From an uncultured Anderseniella sp. (GTDB lineage Bacteria; Pseudomonadota; Alphaproteobacteria; Rhizobiales; Aestuariivirgaceae): a stretch of DNA of 64,000 nucleotides. Below the pieces are notes generated by a model. It did no database searches and was not told the DNA's origin. It worked only from the letters and a program-made list of their open reading frames with translations. The DNA lies in contig CANKYU010000001.1 in assembly GCA_947488295.1 (NCBI GenBank), forward strand, positions 980,183-1,044,182, read 5' to 3'. Each line of letters starts with the position of its first letter. Position 1 is the first letter of the stretch. A program made the position numbers and the translations under genes. Shown piece after piece: positions 34,800 to 44,360 of the stretch.

Positions 34800-35678
34800 A
34801 TGTCTCAGCAGCAATTTCCCACTGTTATTGTCGGATCAAATCCGCTATTGCGCGAAAGCCTGTCGCGTTTCCTGCAAAAATCTTCATTCAACGTTGCCGC
34901 ACTGGCATCATGCGTAGACGAGCTTTCGAGCGCAGCCCTGCCGCATGATCGTGCCATCCTGCTGATCATTGACGGCTGCGATCATCCAGGTGATGCCTGC
35001 GGCCAGATAGAACGTTTCCGGCAGGATCATGCGCAGGGACGGGTCGTGGTACTGGCCAATCACTGCGCGCCTGGTGAAATAGCGCAGGTGCTGCGGTCAG
35101 GCGCCAACGGTTACTTCGCCACGATTGCAACATGTGACGACTTCATCAAGTCGCTTGAACTGGTAATGGGAGGACAGACCGTCCTGCCGTCGGAAGCCCT
35201 CGCTTCGGTACTGGTCGGGGGCACCCCGGGTGCCGGTGATAAGACTGCGCATTGTGGCACCGTGCCGGCGGAGGTGCCGGTGCCGGTCGGAAGTGTCGAG
35301 ATGCCGCAACTGTCGGCTCGCGAGCTTTACATTCTGCGCTGCCTGACCGAAGGCAGTTCCAACAAGGTGATCGCCCGCGAATGCGATATTGCCGAGGGCA
35401 CGGTCAAGGTCCACGTCAAGGCGATCCTGCGCAAGACAAAGGTGCAGAACCGGACCCAGGCGGCGATCTGGGCGCTGAACAATCGTGCACTGGTGTGGTC
35501 GAGTGAGAATGACCCGCGTTCGGACATGGCGGTTGACGGTCTGGTTGTCGGTAGCAAGCTGGACATACAGAAAGTCGAGACGGCGCTTGGTGAGTGCACC
35601 AGCGGGCAGATTGAGCGAGCCGTCCATGGCCAGGCGAAACCTGCCAGAGCTGTTGCCCGCGAGGAAGTTTTCCAATGA
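34800..35678 (+). CDS. LuxR-type transcription regulator with degenerate receiver domain (copy 1)
   Basis: A 292-residue regulator. Residues 1-130 have a CheY-like pattern (TVIVGSNPLLRESLSRFLQK, AILLIIDGCDHPGDACG, GRVVVLANHCAPGEI, RSGANGYFATIATCDDF), but the acidic pair after strand 1, the Ser/Thr of strand 4 and the Lys of strand 5 are missing, so phosphorylation is unlikely. The C-terminal LuxR HTH is intact: LSARELYILRCLTEGSSNKV and IAEGTVKVHVKAILRK. ATG 34800 is chosen because it is conserved in copy 2, while the upstream in-frame ATG at 34764 is not. It precedes the UDP-sugar genes and probably controls the exopolysaccharide locus. Confidence 0.85.
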   Translation: MSQQQFPTVIVGSNPLLRESLSRFLQKSSFNVAALASCVDELSSAALPHDRAILLIIDGCDHPGDACGQIERFRQDHAQGRVVVLANHCAPGEIAQVLRSGANGYFATIATCDDFIKSLELVMGGQTVLPSEALASVLVGGTPGAGDKTAHCGTVPAEVPVPVGSVEMPQLSARELYILRCLTEGSSNKVIARECDIAEGTVKVHVKAILRKTKVQNRTQAAIWALNNRALVWSSENDPRSDMAVDGLVVGSKLDIQKVETALGECTSGQIERAVHGQAKPARAVAREEVFQ

Positions 35679-35741
35679 TCCGGTGCAGCAGCAAAGTGCA
35701 ATCCGGTTTTGTGCAACACATTATCACAGACAGGCCATTTT

Positions 35742-37142
35742 ATGAGTAAATCATTTGATATCATTGGGAAAACAGAGGTGGACGCAGTTCGTTGGCTGCC
35801 AAACCATGTTGTGCCGCTCAGTGACCACCAGGCGCGTGTCGAGCTGCGCCGCGATCCAACACCAATCGATGAGTCCATCGCGGTCATAGGGCTTGGCTAT
35901 GTTGGCTTGCCGGTTGCGGTTGCGTTTGCCGAAAGGTGCGAGCAAGTGCTGGGGTTCGATATCTCGGAACCTCGGATCGAGGCTTTGATCGCCGGACACG
36001 ACTGGACCGGTGAGGTCAACGATCGCGACCTGGAAGCGTCGTCACTGAAGTTTTCCCGTAATGCTGAAGACCTGAGCGGGACGTCTTTTTTCATTGTATC
36101 TGTTCCCACGCCGATTGACAGCGAGCGACGGCCCGACCTGTCGCCGCTGAAGTCCGCCTGCCGCGTGATCGGACCCCACCTCACCGCTGGCGCCGTGGTC
36201 GTGTTCGAATCAACCGTTTTCCCCGGTGCAACGGAAGAAGTATGCGGACCTGAACTCGAGGCCGCCTCGGGGCTCGTCTGCGGCCGCGATTTCAAACTCG
36301 GTTATTCTCCCGAGCGCATTAACCCCGGAGACCACGTTCACACCCTGAGTTCCATCGTGAAGATCGTTTCCGGTCAGGATGCCGAGACACTGGAGCGGGT
36401 GTCAAAAGTCTACCGTTCAATCGTGGATGCAGGGGTCTATGAGGCAACATCGATCAAGGTTGCCGAGGCCGCAAAAGTCATCGAGAACACACAACGTGAT
36501 CTCAACATCGCCTTGATGAATGAACTGGCGATAGTCTTTGACCGTCTGGACCTGCGCACAACGGACGTACTCGATGCCGCCGGAACCAAATGGAATTTTC
36601 TGCCGTTCAAGCCGGGCCTGGTCGGCGGTCACTGTATCGGCGTTGATCCCTACTACCTGACCGCCAAGGCTGAATCTGTCGGTTATCATCCAGAGATGAT
36701 CCTGGCCGGGCGTCGCATAAATGACGGCGTGGGCCGGTTCGTCGCACAGAAGACGATCAAGCTCCTGGTGGCCGCCGGTACGGACATTGGGTCTGCGCGC
36801 ATCGGACTGCTCGGGCTCTCGTTCAAAGAGAATGTTCCGGATCTGCGCAACTCCAGGGTTCCCGACATCATCGCTGAACTTGAGGGATTTGGCATTACCC
36901 CGCTGGTCCACGACGCCATCTGCGATCCTGAGATGGTTGATCAGGAACTGGGCCTTGCGACCGATCCGCTCGGGCAGTTCAAGGACCTGGATGCGCTGAT
37001 CCTGGCTGTCACTCATGACGCCTATCTGAAAACACCTGCAAAACTGTTTGCAATGCTTCGGCAGGGCGGCGTGCTGGTTGACCTGAAGTCAGCGGTCGAG
37101 CCGTCAAGGGTGCGCAAGGATATTCAATACTGGAGCCTGTGA
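35742..37142 (+). CDS. tviB: UDP-N-acetyl-D-glucosamine 6-dehydrogenase (WbpA/TviB type)
   Basis: Oxidises UDP-GlcNAc to UDP-GlcNAc uronic acid with two NAD+. The 466-residue protein has the Rossmann start [20 protein letters not shown], the [17 protein letters not shown] motif separating WbpA/TviB from UDP-glucose dehydrogenases, and the catalytic cysteine in [30 protein letters not shown] lies in the C-terminal domain. ATG 35742 is used; an upstream start at 35709 is possible. The WbpP/TviC-type epimerase follows 37 bases later, as in the Vi-antigen pathway. It lies 63 bases after the regulator in the same direction. Confidence 0.9.
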   Translation: MSKSFDIIGKTEVDAVRWLPNHVVPLSDHQARVELRRDPTPIDESIAVIGLGYVGLPVAVAFAERCEQVLGFDISEPRIEALIAGHDWTGEVNDRDLEASSLKFSRNAEDLSGTSFFIVSVPTPIDSERRPDLSPLKSACRVIGPHLTAGAVVVFESTVFPGATEEVCGPELEAASGLVCGRDFKLGYSPERINPGDHVHTLSSIVKIVSGQDAETLERVSKVYRSIVDAGVYEATSIKVAEAAKVIENTQRDLNIALMNELAIVFDRLDLRTTDVLDAAGTKWNFLPFKPGLVGGHCIGVDPYYLTAKAESVGYHPEMILAGRRINDGVGRFVAQKTIKLLVAAGTDIGSARIGLLGLSFKENVPDLRNSRVPDIIAELEGFGITPLVHDAICDPEMVDQELGLATDPLGQFKDLDALILAVTHDAYLKTPAKLFAMLRQGGVLVDLKSAVEPSRVRKDIQYWSL

Positions 37143-37179
37143 CCGTTCAACAGACGGGAAACAACCGGGAGAAACGAAC

Positions 37180-38283
37180 TTGCATGACGCCTATCAAACA
37201 GCCAGGGCCAGTCTTCGGGACACACCGCAAGGGTGGCTGGTGACCGGTGCCGCCGGGTTCATAGGGTCCAATCTCGTAGAGGCGCTTTTGAAGCTCGACC
37301 AGCGCGTTGTGGGGCTGGACAATTTTGCCACCGGGCACTGGCGCAACCTGGAGGAGGTCGAGGCAATTGTCGGCCGGAACCAATGGGCACGTTTCAACTT
37401 CATTGAAGGTGACATCACGGATCTGGCGACCTGCCATACAGCAGTTGCCGACAGTGATTATGTACTGCACCAGGCAGCGCTCGGGTCGGTGCCCCGGTCA
37501 ATCGACGATCCGATCACCACCAACGCCGTCAATGTGGGCGGGTTCCTGAACATGCTGGTTGCTGCCCGGGACAGGCAAGTCCGGCGGTTTGTCTATGCAG
37601 CCTCTTCGTCTACATACGGCGATCACGAGGCACTGCCAAAGGTTGAAGACCGGATCGGCAATCCGCTGTCTCCCTACGCCGTGACAAAATTTGCCGATGA
37701 GCTCTATGCGGATGTTTTCGGCAGATCCTATGGATTCCATTCGATCGGCTTGCGCTATTTCAATGTCTTTGGTCCGCGTCAGGATCCCAACAGTGCCTAC
37801 GCCGCCGTTATCGCCAGATGGGTTTCGGCAATGCTCAGGGACGAACCGGTCCAGATATTCGGCGATGGCGAGACGAGCCGGGATTTCTGCTTCATTGATA
37901 ATGCGGTCCAGGCAAACATACTTGCTGCCACTGCGCCGCAGGAAGCGGCCGGCGAGGTATACAATGTGGCCTGCGGCCAGCGCACCACGTTGAATGACTT
38001 GCAAAAAACCATAAGAGACGAACTGGAATGTCGAGGCATCGATATCCGCAGCCAGCTGGTTCACCAGGATTTTCGGGCTGGCGACGTGCGGCATTCTCTG
38101 GCCGATATCAGCAAGGCCGGCAGTTTGCTGGGCTATGATCCAGCCCATGCAATGGCCGAGGGTATCGGGTTGGCGATGCCGTGGTACCTGGATTACTTCC
38201 GGCAGGCAGATTTGAGCCTGGGCGCAAAATCTTCCATTGCCAACGAGCACATGCCGTACTCTGAGCGCAGCATGATGAAGTGA
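37180..38283 (+). CDS. tviC: UDP-N-acetylhexosamine(uronate) 4-epimerase, extended SDR (WbpP/TviC type)
   Basis: Epimerises C4 of UDP-GlcNAc or UDP-GlcNAcA. The 367-residue extended SDR shows [20 protein letters not shown], the serine motif [17 protein letters not shown] and the catalytic [14 protein letters not shown] (YxxxK). The start is TTG 37180 behind GGGAG at 37169-37173. The C-terminus is about 25 residues longer than usual and overlaps the convergent deacetylase gene by 91 bases. With the preceding dehydrogenase it should yield UDP-GalNAcA, as in Vi antigen synthesis. Confidence 0.87.
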   Translation: MHDAYQTARASLRDTPQGWLVTGAAGFIGSNLVEALLKLDQRVVGLDNFATGHWRNLEEVEAIVGRNQWARFNFIEGDITDLATCHTAVADSDYVLHQAALGSVPRSIDDPITTNAVNVGGFLNMLVAARDRQVRRFVYAASSSTYGDHEALPKVEDRIGNPLSPYAVTKFADELYADVFGRSYGFHSIGLRYFNVFGPRQDPNSAYAAVIARWVSAMLRDEPVQIFGDGETSRDFCFIDNAVQANILAATAPQEAAGEVYNVACGQRTTLNDLQKTIRDELECRGIDIRSQLVHQDFRAGDVRHSLADISKAGSLLGYDPAHAMAEGIGLAMPWYLDYFRQADLSLGAKSSIANEHMPYSERSMMK

Positions 38284-39212
38284 TCGATTATGTGCCTGAG
38301 CGTATCAAGGTTTTCGGACTGTTCGGTACCCATATTGTGCGGATGCCACCAGATGTGAAAAGTCTCCCCGCGCCGGGCTGCTGCAGTCATAGAAGTCTTG
38401 ATGCGGGACAGGCGCAGCGGTTCCAGGTTTCTCAACCGGCGGGAGTACGGGCGCAGGAACCGGCTGGAGCGGACATTGGTAACGGCGGTGTTTGTGTCGA
38501 CTGAGGACGTGTTTGTCCCGCTCAGATTCACGTAAGCGTCAGTTAACCGAACGGCTCGTCTGGTGAATGTCTGCTCAGCGCGTGCACCGGGCCGGTACAT
38601 CCAGCCGGTTTCGTTGCCGCGGTAAATCGAGATGCCCCTTCGAGCGCACTCGGCGACCGAATTCTCATCATACTGGTTGCGTGGAAACACAATGCTTTTG
38701 AACTTGACCCGGTGCCTGGCGGCGACCTTGATCGCAGCGTCCAGATCGGCCGCAAACTGGGCCCGTGTCTGCCCGGGTTCCAGACAATAATAATGTGAAA
38801 ACGTGTGCGTTGCGATCTCCTGGCCGGGGCAAGCCTTGATCTGCGCCAGAAGGCTGGGGGCGAAATGGTGCGGGTCTTTAACCTCGTTCTCGCCGACCTC
38901 GTCCAGATAGCTGTAGTTCGAAAGCACTTGATCGTCATAGGTCGGCTGCAGTTCCGGAAGGCTCGCCAGCATTTCGTCCCTGGTTTCGCAGAACAGAAGG
39001 CCAACCGTTGCCCATGTGGCGCGGATGTCGTTCTGATCAAAGATGTCGAGCATTTGACGTACCGCATCGCGGCCGCCGGTGATGTTGGCGCCATATTGAT
39101 CAACTGTGCGCTTGTCCCGGACCCCCCACATCAGTTCGAAGTCCAGGGAAATGCACAGACTGCCGCCGGGGCCGGCTGTCATGCCGTTGTCTGCAGAGTT
39201 GCTCTCTACCAT
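38193..39212 (-). CDS. Polysaccharide deacetylase family protein
   Basis: A 339-residue NodB-like deacetylase. It begins with the catalytic strand [16 protein letters not shown], then [12 protein letters not shown] and the metal-binding histidines in [14 protein letters not shown] (HxxSHxx type), and ends with [10 protein letters not shown]. This resembles the deacetylases in exosortase-A polysaccharide loci. It probably removes N-acetyl groups from the polymer or its lipid-linked unit. ATG 39212 is five bases after the GT4 stop; an in-frame start at 39257 would overlap that gene. No signal peptide, so it may act in the cytoplasm. Confidence 0.84.
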   Translation of the reverse strand: MVESNSADNGMTAGPGGSLCISLDFELMWGVRDKRTVDQYGANITGGRDAVRQMLDIFDQNDIRATWATVGLLFCETRDEMLASLPELQPTYDDQVLSNYSYLDEVGENEVKDPHHFAPSLLAQIKACPGQEIATHTFSHYYCLEPGQTRAQFAADLDAAIKVAARHRVKFKSIVFPRNQYDENSVAECARRGISIYRGNETGWMYRPGARAEQTFTRRAVRLTDAYVNLSGTNTSSVDTNTAVTNVRSSRFLRPYSRRLRNLEPLRLSRIKTSMTAAARRGETFHIWWHPHNMGTEQSENLDTLRHIIDHFIMLRSEYGMCSLAMEDFAPRLKSACRK

Positions 39213-39216
39213 CTGT

Positions 39217-40377
39217 TCAGCGCCCGCCGGCAAGGGCACGGAAATAGATTCCCGCATATGCGTCGGCCACGGTTGAAAGATCGAATTTCTCCTTTACATG
39301 CTGATAGCTTCTTTGCCCCATTTCAGTTCGCCTTGTCTGGTCGCCGAGCAGTTCGATCAACGCGTTCGCGAGGGCCCGGCTGTCTTTGGGAGGGACCAGC
39401 CGACCGTTCCAGTCATCCAGCACCACGTCACGGCAGCCGGGTACATCAGTGGTTACGCAAGGTACTTCCAGCGCTCCGGCCTCGACAAGCACCCGGGGCA
39501 GTCCCTCGCGATAACTTGGCAATGCGCAGACATCGCTCAATGCCAGTATGGCGGGAACATCCTTGCGGGGTCCAAGATATTGAACCGTTTCCGGTTGACC
39601 CTTGAGCTGTTCCACAAACTGTTGCGCCTGTTTGCCTTCTGACGCATATGGTCCCACGAGAAGGAATGCGGTGTTTTTGATCTCGCGTTGCACCAGGCCG
39701 GCAGCCTGAACGAATTCCCGCACACCCTTGTTTTCGTCGATACGGGAGATCATGGTGACGACCAGTTTTCCATCCAGTCCGAGCGATCGCCTCATGGCGG
39801 CAATATGTTCAGGTCCCGGCCGTTCGGACCGCAATTTTTCAACATCCACGCCGGAACTGAGGACCAGGTCTTCACGACCTTGCTCCACCAGTTCATTCTG
39901 GAGGAAGTAAGCCCGGTCGTCATTGTTCTGGAAGATGGTGAAGGATGAGGCTGACGCCTGTCGTTGCAGATGACGGTAAAGCGGTCGCAGCATTCTTGCC
40001 TTCAGCGAATTCGAGGTCATAACAAAACCCAGGCCGGTAATCGTGCGGACGCGCGCGGGGACTCCGGCTCTTTGAGCAAGGATTGGTGTTGCTATCGCAG
40101 GTTTGGGATCAAAGCCGTGAACAATATCGGGTTTCTGTTTCTTAAACAGCGTCGACAGTTCACGGCAACTGCGCAGGTCGGACAAGGGCGTCAGTTTCCG
40201 TTCCAGGTTGTAGTGGAAATAGGGAATGTCGTGTGCCTGAAATTCAGTATCGTCTTCAGACCCTACGGCAGCCACATTGAACCCCCGGTCTTTCAGCGCG
40301 TGAAGAAGCGGTATCCGCTTGTGCACATCATCGCCGCCAATGTGCCAGACGGTCGGTCTCAAGGTACTATCCGTCAT
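39217..40377 (-). CDS. Family 4 glycosyltransferase
   Basis: A 386-residue GT-B retaining enzyme. The N-lobe has VWHIGGDDVHKRIPLLHALK and DIVHGFDPKPAIATPILA; the C-lobe has VTMISRIDENKGVREFVQA and the donor-binding PSYREGLPRVLVEAGALEVP (E-x7-E). It resembles PglA/WbpT-like enzymes acting on undecaprenyl-diphosphate sugars. It probably adds the second sugar of the repeat unit. ATG 40377 is 75 bases after the FemAB-like gene on the same strand. Confidence 0.87.
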   Translation of the reverse strand: MTDSTLRPTVWHIGGDDVHKRIPLLHALKDRGFNVAAVGSEDDTEFQAHDIPYFHYNLERKLTPLSDLRSCRELSTLFKKQKPDIVHGFDPKPAIATPILAQRAGVPARVRTITGLGFVMTSNSLKARMLRPLYRHLQRQASASSFTIFQNNDDRAYFLQNELVEQGREDLVLSSGVDVEKLRSERPGPEHIAAMRRSLGLDGKLVVTMISRIDENKGVREFVQAAGLVQREIKNTAFLLVGPYASEGKQAQQFVEQLKGQPETVQYLGPRKDVPAILALSDVCALPSYREGLPRVLVEAGALEVPCVTTDVPGCRDVVLDDWNGRLVPPKDSRALANALIELLGDQTRRTEMGQRSYQHVKEKFDLSTVADAYAGIYFRALAGGR

Positions 40378-40452
40378 TGGGTCGTCTTCCCGGGTTTGTC
40401 AAATGGGTTCCGGACACTGCCACTGGGTTTTGTGCCAGCGGCATCAGGGCGC

Positions 40453-41517
40453 TCATGGGCTGGACGCATGGGTGTTGCCTGAAGAGTTTGCTGACCGGTT
40501 TTCTCCGGTCTGCTTGATCTGTTTCTGAAAGCGGCGCCGTTTGATCACGCGCGGAAGGGTATAGAGGCGAAATGCTGCATCGCGTGCCCATCCAAGCGCC
40601 CGATACCGGGAAATGCGAATACGCGGTACCTGGCAGAGTTGCGGGCCGTATTTCTTTTTATAGTCATTGGGTCCGCACCAGTCGTGATACTTGACACCCC
40701 GTTTCTTCCAGTATCTCAACGCATACCAGTGCAGCGCCTCATTCGGACGCAGATTCTGGTGACTGCGCAAGCTGCCGTTTCCCCAGAACAGCGAGTGGTC
40801 CTTGTGGCCGAAATAGATGGCACTTGCTATTTTCTCACCATCGCGCGTCTTCGCTCTCAACAGCAGCGCATCGCCTGACGGGTGGATCTTGTCGATCAGA
40901 GTCTGGACATATTGCTTAGTGTAGGGAGGTCTCAGACCCTGTTTTGCGAACACGTCAATCAACTGTTCGTAGTATTCGTCAGCGAAACCCCCAGGTGTCG
41001 CCTCTTCAATGATCAGGCCGTTCTTCTCGGCCTTTCGGATACACCGGCGGCAGGCGCTGCTCATGCCGGCGAGAATCTGCTCTTCGTCAAGGTCGAGCGG
41101 GCTGATATAGGTCGGTTCGACCACTGTGTCGACATCCAGACCGGCGAGTTGGTCCATGGTGAGATGGCGGTCCAGAATCTCCAGGTGCAGGCAGCCCAGC
41201 TGATTGAATGCGAAGCGTTTCAGTGCCTCCAGCGCTTCAACCCGCGATACGTGAGGTTCCAGGTTGAAACCCATGTAGGTCGTTGTCCAGCCCGGGAATG
41301 GACTGCCGAGGATGGGCACCCCGAACCGATGGAACAGGATACCGGAGAAATAGCCAATGACTTTGTGTCCGTCTTTCAAGGTCGCGATAACGATCTCGCC
41401 ACCGGAAACTTTCGATACGAAGTCAAGCCACTCGTACCGCTGCGAGAACAGGCGATCACTGAAGTTGTCGAGCTGGTCCCACGGGACATGGGCGATGTCT
41501 GTCTTGCAGAATTCCAT
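40453..41517 (-). CDS. FemAB/GNAT-fold acyltransferase-like protein
   Basis: A 354-residue protein with two tandem GNAT-like halves. Landmarks are KDGHKVIGYFSGILFHRFG, HLEILDRHLTMDQ, the aromatic-rich SACRRCIRKAEKNGL, and the C-terminal PNEALHWYALRYWKKRGVKY and DWCGPNDYKKKYG. FemAB proteins transfer aminoacyl or acyl groups; the type seen here occurs in PEP-CTERM/exosortase-A polysaccharide loci, with unknown substrate. The frame stays open to 41721, but that part is duplicated noncoding sequence shared with 34.4 kb; ATG 41517 or ATG 41631 is more credible and I choose the former for its length. First gene of a minus-strand run with GT4 and deacetylase. Confidence 0.78.
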   Translation of the reverse strand: MEFCKTDIAHVPWDQLDNFSDRLFSQRYEWLDFVSKVSGGEIVIATLKDGHKVIGYFSGILFHRFGVPILGSPFPGWTTTYMGFNLEPHVSRVEALEALKRFAFNQLGCLHLEILDRHLTMDQLAGLDVDTVVEPTYISPLDLDEEQILAGMSSACRRCIRKAEKNGLIIEEATPGGFADEYYEQLIDVFAKQGLRPPYTKQYVQTLIDKIHPSGDALLLRAKTRDGEKIASAIYFGHKDHSLFWGNGSLRSHQNLRPNEALHWYALRYWKKRGVKYHDWCGPNDYKKKYGPQLCQVPRIRISRYRALGWARDAAFRLYTLPRVIKRRRFQKQIKQTGENRSANSSGNTHASSP

Positions 41518-41825
41518 CTGATAGTCGCTGCCGCTCCTGACGCCCCCGGGGTTTCGGTAGATGCGATATCGATCAGTTTCGATCCGTGCTTCGGGCAATG
41601 TCCGGAAGGCTGCGGACCATACAGATACCATGGTCACCAATCGCCGGGGAATTGCACGGAAGCCTGCGCAATGTGATCTTTCGCGGTATGCACAACGGGG
41701 TAGTGCCACTCGCAATTGCATCGGGTGTTCCGTTGCGAATTTGTCCCCGACTGGTTGGTTTGCCTAGTTATGGCGGTGTCGGCACAACAACGGCTCGATG
41801 ATGATACTGGGTACGCAAAAGACAA

Positions 41826-41854
41826 TTGACGTTCGGTGAGATTTTCCGTTTAAT
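41826..41854 (+). promoter_or_regulatory. Sigma70-like promoter of LuxR gene 2
   Basis: TTGACG at 41826-41831, 17-base spacer, TTTAAT at 41849-41854. Spacing is identical to copy 1 and the -10 hexamer is closer to consensus. Confidence 0.65.
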
Positions 41855-41860
41855 TACAGT

Positions 41861-42088
41861 CACTAAAGCGTCCACTTTGGTGAAGTGGTCGGGGTGTAAC
41901 GGGTTCCAATTCTAATACTCACTGGCGTTTCAGTGCACTGTACTGATGAGCCGGTGAAGCGTTGTATGACTGCCCGGTTGGCAGTGACGCCGGAAGCTTG
42001 CTCTGATCCACGGATACAACATCCGGTGGAGGCTGAGGTTTGTGAGTTGGTAGGAGTTTTGGGGGGAGAAAGTGAGACCGCGTTTATC
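41861..42088 (+). promoter_or_regulatory. Structured 5' leader of LuxR gene 2 with dyads
   Basis: Carries CCACTTTGGTGAAGTGG (41872-41888), the imperfect dyad CAGTGCACTGTACTG (41931-41945), hairpin ACTGCC/GGCAGT (41969-41985) and CGGATA/CATCCG (42011-42025, one mispair), then GGGGGGAGAAAG. The order matches copy 1. Confidence 0.55.
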
Positions 42089-42967
42089 ATGTCTCAGGAG
42101 AGTTTTCCCACTGTTATTGTCGGAGCAAATCCGCTATTGCGCGAAAGCCTGTCGCGGTTCCTGCAGAAATCATCATTCAATGTTGCCGCGCTGGCGTCCT
42201 GCGTAGACGAGCTTTCGTGCGAGGCCCTGCCGCGTGACCGTGCCATCCTGCTGATCATTGACGGCTGCGATCATCCCGGTGATGCCTGCGGCCAGATAGA
42301 ACGTTTCCGGCAGGATCATGCGCAGGGACGGGTCGTGGTACTGGCCAATCACTGCGCGCCTGGTGAAATAGCGCAGGTGCTGCGGTCAGGCGCCAATGGT
42401 TACTTCGCCACGATTGCAACATGTGACGACTTCATCAAATCTCTTGAACTGGTAATGGGAGGACAGACCGTCCTGCCGTCGGAAGCCCTGGACTCGGTTA
42501 TCTCGTGCCAGACTGCAAATGAAACGGGGACCAGCACACGGCCGGACGCAGTGTCGACCGAGATGCCGGTCAGTGTTGCGGACATGCCGCGTTTCTCGAC
42601 CCGCGAACTCTACATTCTGCGCTGCCTGACCGAAGGCAGCTCCAACAAGGTTATTGCCCGCGAATGCGACATTGCCGAGGGCACCGTGAAAGTCCACGTC
42701 AAGGCAATCATGCGCAAGACAAAGGTGCAGAACCGGACCCAGGCGGCGATCTGGGCATTGAACAACCGGGCGCTGGTGTGGCCTGCCTCGGATGACCCAA
42801 GCCGCGATCCGGTTGCAGAACTGCCGATCATCAAAATTGCGCTGGGAACCGGAACTGATAACACGATACCGGCGGAGGCAGCCGAGCAGGCCGATCAGGA
42901 TATCAGCCTACAGGCGCACTCCATAAGGCGTGTTGCAGGATCCGACATGACTTCAAAGGCCTGCTGA
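42089..42967 (+). CDS. LuxR-type transcription regulator with degenerate receiver domain (copy 2)
   Basis: A 292-residue paralogue of the regulator at 34800, near identical over the receiver-like domain (TVIVGANPLLRESLSRFLQK, ILLIIDGCDHPGDACG) and the HTH (FSTRELYILRCLTEGSSNKV, AEGTVKVHVKAIMRK), but different in the linker and the last 50 residues. The same phosphorylation residues are lost. ATG 42089 is conserved with copy 1; the frame is open upstream into the leader but that is noncoding in copy 1. The beta-propeller and exporter genes follow at once, so it probably heads that operon. Confidence 0.85.
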   Translation: MSQESFPTVIVGANPLLRESLSRFLQKSSFNVAALASCVDELSCEALPRDRAILLIIDGCDHPGDACGQIERFRQDHAQGRVVVLANHCAPGEIAQVLRSGANGYFATIATCDDFIKSLELVMGGQTVLPSEALDSVISCQTANETGTSTRPDAVSTEMPVSVADMPRFSTRELYILRCLTEGSSNKVIARECDIAEGTVKVHVKAIMRKTKVQNRTQAAIWALNNRALVWPASDDPSRDPVAELPIIKIALGTGTDNTIPAEAAEQADQDISLQAHSIRRVAGSDMTSKAC

Positions 42968-42971
42968 TCTG

Positions 42972-44360
42972 ATGGTACAGGGAATTCGGCAATACGTTGG
43001 TTGGCTGCAACGCATGTTGTCTGCGTCCGGTGTCTGTCTGCAGCGACTGCCTGGTCCGGTAGTCCTCGGCGCGGCATTCATGGCTGTGGCGTCAACCTCG
43101 CTTGCTGGAGGCGTCCCTGCATTCGCAAAGGACAATCTGGCGACGGCCGGGGTGATCCTTGCGCCTGCCATGCAGGAGCCGATGCATCTTGAACCGGCCA
43201 CTGATCCGGAGTTCCGGACGATGTTTGTGAAGGTTACAAACCCGGGCACCAATGCCGCCGGCATTGTGCCTTGTGATCGCGATTATTGCACGCATCGCTA
43301 CTCCAGTGCTCAGGCCTGGAATGCGGACCAGAGTCTGTTGCTCATTACAAACGGCTGCAATGGCTGGTGTTTTCTGGATGGCCAGACCTACCAGTCCCTG
43401 TTTCAACGCCGGATTCCAACGGCATGCGAATGGCATCCGACCGATCCCCGCAACATGATTTGCGTGCATGGCAACGGGGTGCTGACATGGGCGCCACGGG
43501 AAAACCGCATCGTGCCGATCTGGAAGTCGGAAAACTACTCAGCGCTCGAATTCGGCCCGGGCACAGGCAACCCCTCCCACGACGGCACGCGCATAGCATT
43601 GAGGGCGCGCAACAAAGCTGGTGACAAGGTAGCCTTCGCATATGACCTGTCCGCCAGGCGCAAGCTTCCCGACATCGCGCTGTCTGATCTGTCCGGTGAC
43701 AACAACTTTGTCACCATCTCACCGTCAGGCCGCTACATCTTCCTGTTTCAGGAGCCGGTAGACGGAGTGGAGCAGGCTTATGTCTTTACCGCCGAAGGCA
43801 GGCAGATCCAGCACTGGACGGAGCATCACCGGCCCGGACATGGCGACATGACCATCGACGCTGATGGCAATGACGTGTTTGTGGGGGTCAGCAAATCGGA
43901 TCCTGACAAGTATCACATCATCAAGCGCCGGCTGAAGGACGGGAAAGTTACCGTACTGGCGCCCTATGGTGATGGAAATCATGTTTCAGCGCGCAATATC
44001 CACCTGCCGGGCTGGGTTTTCGTAAGCTACAGCGGCGAGTACAGCGATCTCCAGGATGACAAGGCTGTGCCAACGGAAAAGGCGCCTTTCTACCAGGAGG
44101 TTGTCGCGTTGCGTATCGACGGTAGCGGTGAAATCCGCCGGGTCGCACAGACCCGCAACGCAGAGCACAACTATTGGAGTGAAACCCATGCATCGCCATC
44201 ACCCGATGGAAGCCAGGTCATCTGGTCGAGCAACTGGGGACGCGCGGGCGGTGCTGTTGCTGACTATGTCTCAAGACTATCATGGCCCGGAGAAACCTCA
44301 CACAAGCTGCCGGCCACTGGAAAAACCGATCAAGCGGAGACTGAAAATGTCAATCAATAG
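42972..44360 (+). CDS. Exported beta-propeller protein of unknown function
   Basis: A 462-residue protein with an N-terminal hydrophobic stretch and likely signal cleavage near VPAFA-KDN. The mature part is built of WD40/TolB-like blades: SAQAWNADQSLLLIT, FVTISPSGRYIFLFQ, DMTIDADGNDVFVG and ASPSPDGSQVIWSSNWG. Several Cys in the first third (CDRDYCTHR, CNGWCF) could form disulfides. The fold is shared with oligogalacturonate lyases and TolB; a role in cutting or sensing a uronic-acid polymer is possible but not shown. It begins four bases after the regulator stop and overlaps the exporter start by 14 bases, so it belongs to the export operon. Confidence 0.65.
   Translation: MVQGIRQYVGWLQRMLSASGVCLQRLPGPVVLGAAFMAVASTSLAGGVPAFAKDNLATAGVILAPAMQEPMHLEPATDPEFRTMFVKVTNPGTNAAGIVPCDRDYCTHRYSSAQAWNADQSLLLITNGCNGWCFLDGQTYQSLFQRRIPTACEWHPTDPRNMICVHGNGVLTWAPRENRIVPIWKSENYSALEFGPGTGNPSHDGTRIALRARNKAGDKVAFAYDLSARRKLPDIALSDLSGDNNFVTISPSGRYIFLFQEPVDGVEQAYVFTAEGRQIQHWTEHHRPGHGDMTIDADGNDVFVGVSKSDPDKYHIIKRRLKDGKVTVLAPYGDGNHVSARNIHLPGWVFVSYSGEYSDLQDDKAVPTEKAPFYQEVVALRIDGSGEIRRVAQTRNAEHNYWSETHASPSPDGSQVIWSSNWGRAGGAVADYVSRLSWPGETSHKLPATGKTDQAETENVNQ

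Larger units (their letters stand above)
34395..35510 (+). repeat. Direct repeat copy 1 (promoter, leader and most of LuxR gene)
   Basis: Matches 41684-42785 at an almost constant offset of 7288-7289 bases, beginning with CGGTATGCACAACGGGGTAG in both. The noncoding part is nearly as conserved as the coding part; identity falls in the linker between receiver and HTH domains and is lost near the C-terminus. Confidence 0.85.
41518..42088. other. Divergent intergenic region with second promoter-leader copy
   Basis: Holds copy 2 of the duplicated promoter and leader from 41684 on. Left of it, the FemAB gene promoter must lie on the minus strand. ORFs reading through it are not supported. Confidence 0.65.
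41684..42785 (+). repeat. Direct repeat copy 2 (promoter, leader and most of LuxR gene)
   Basis: Partner of the repeat at 34395-35510, same orientation, offset about 7.29 kb. The two copies bracket the dehydrogenase, epimerase, deacetylase, GT4 and FemAB genes. Confidence 0.85.

Noticed and set aside
37498..38250. 250-codon minus-strand ORF
   Set aside because: Antisense to the epimerase, which has complete SDR motifs.
34395..42785. Composite transposon with the two regulator repeats as ends
   Set aside because: The repeats are direct, contain no transposase and carry regulators and promoters; segmental duplication explains them better.
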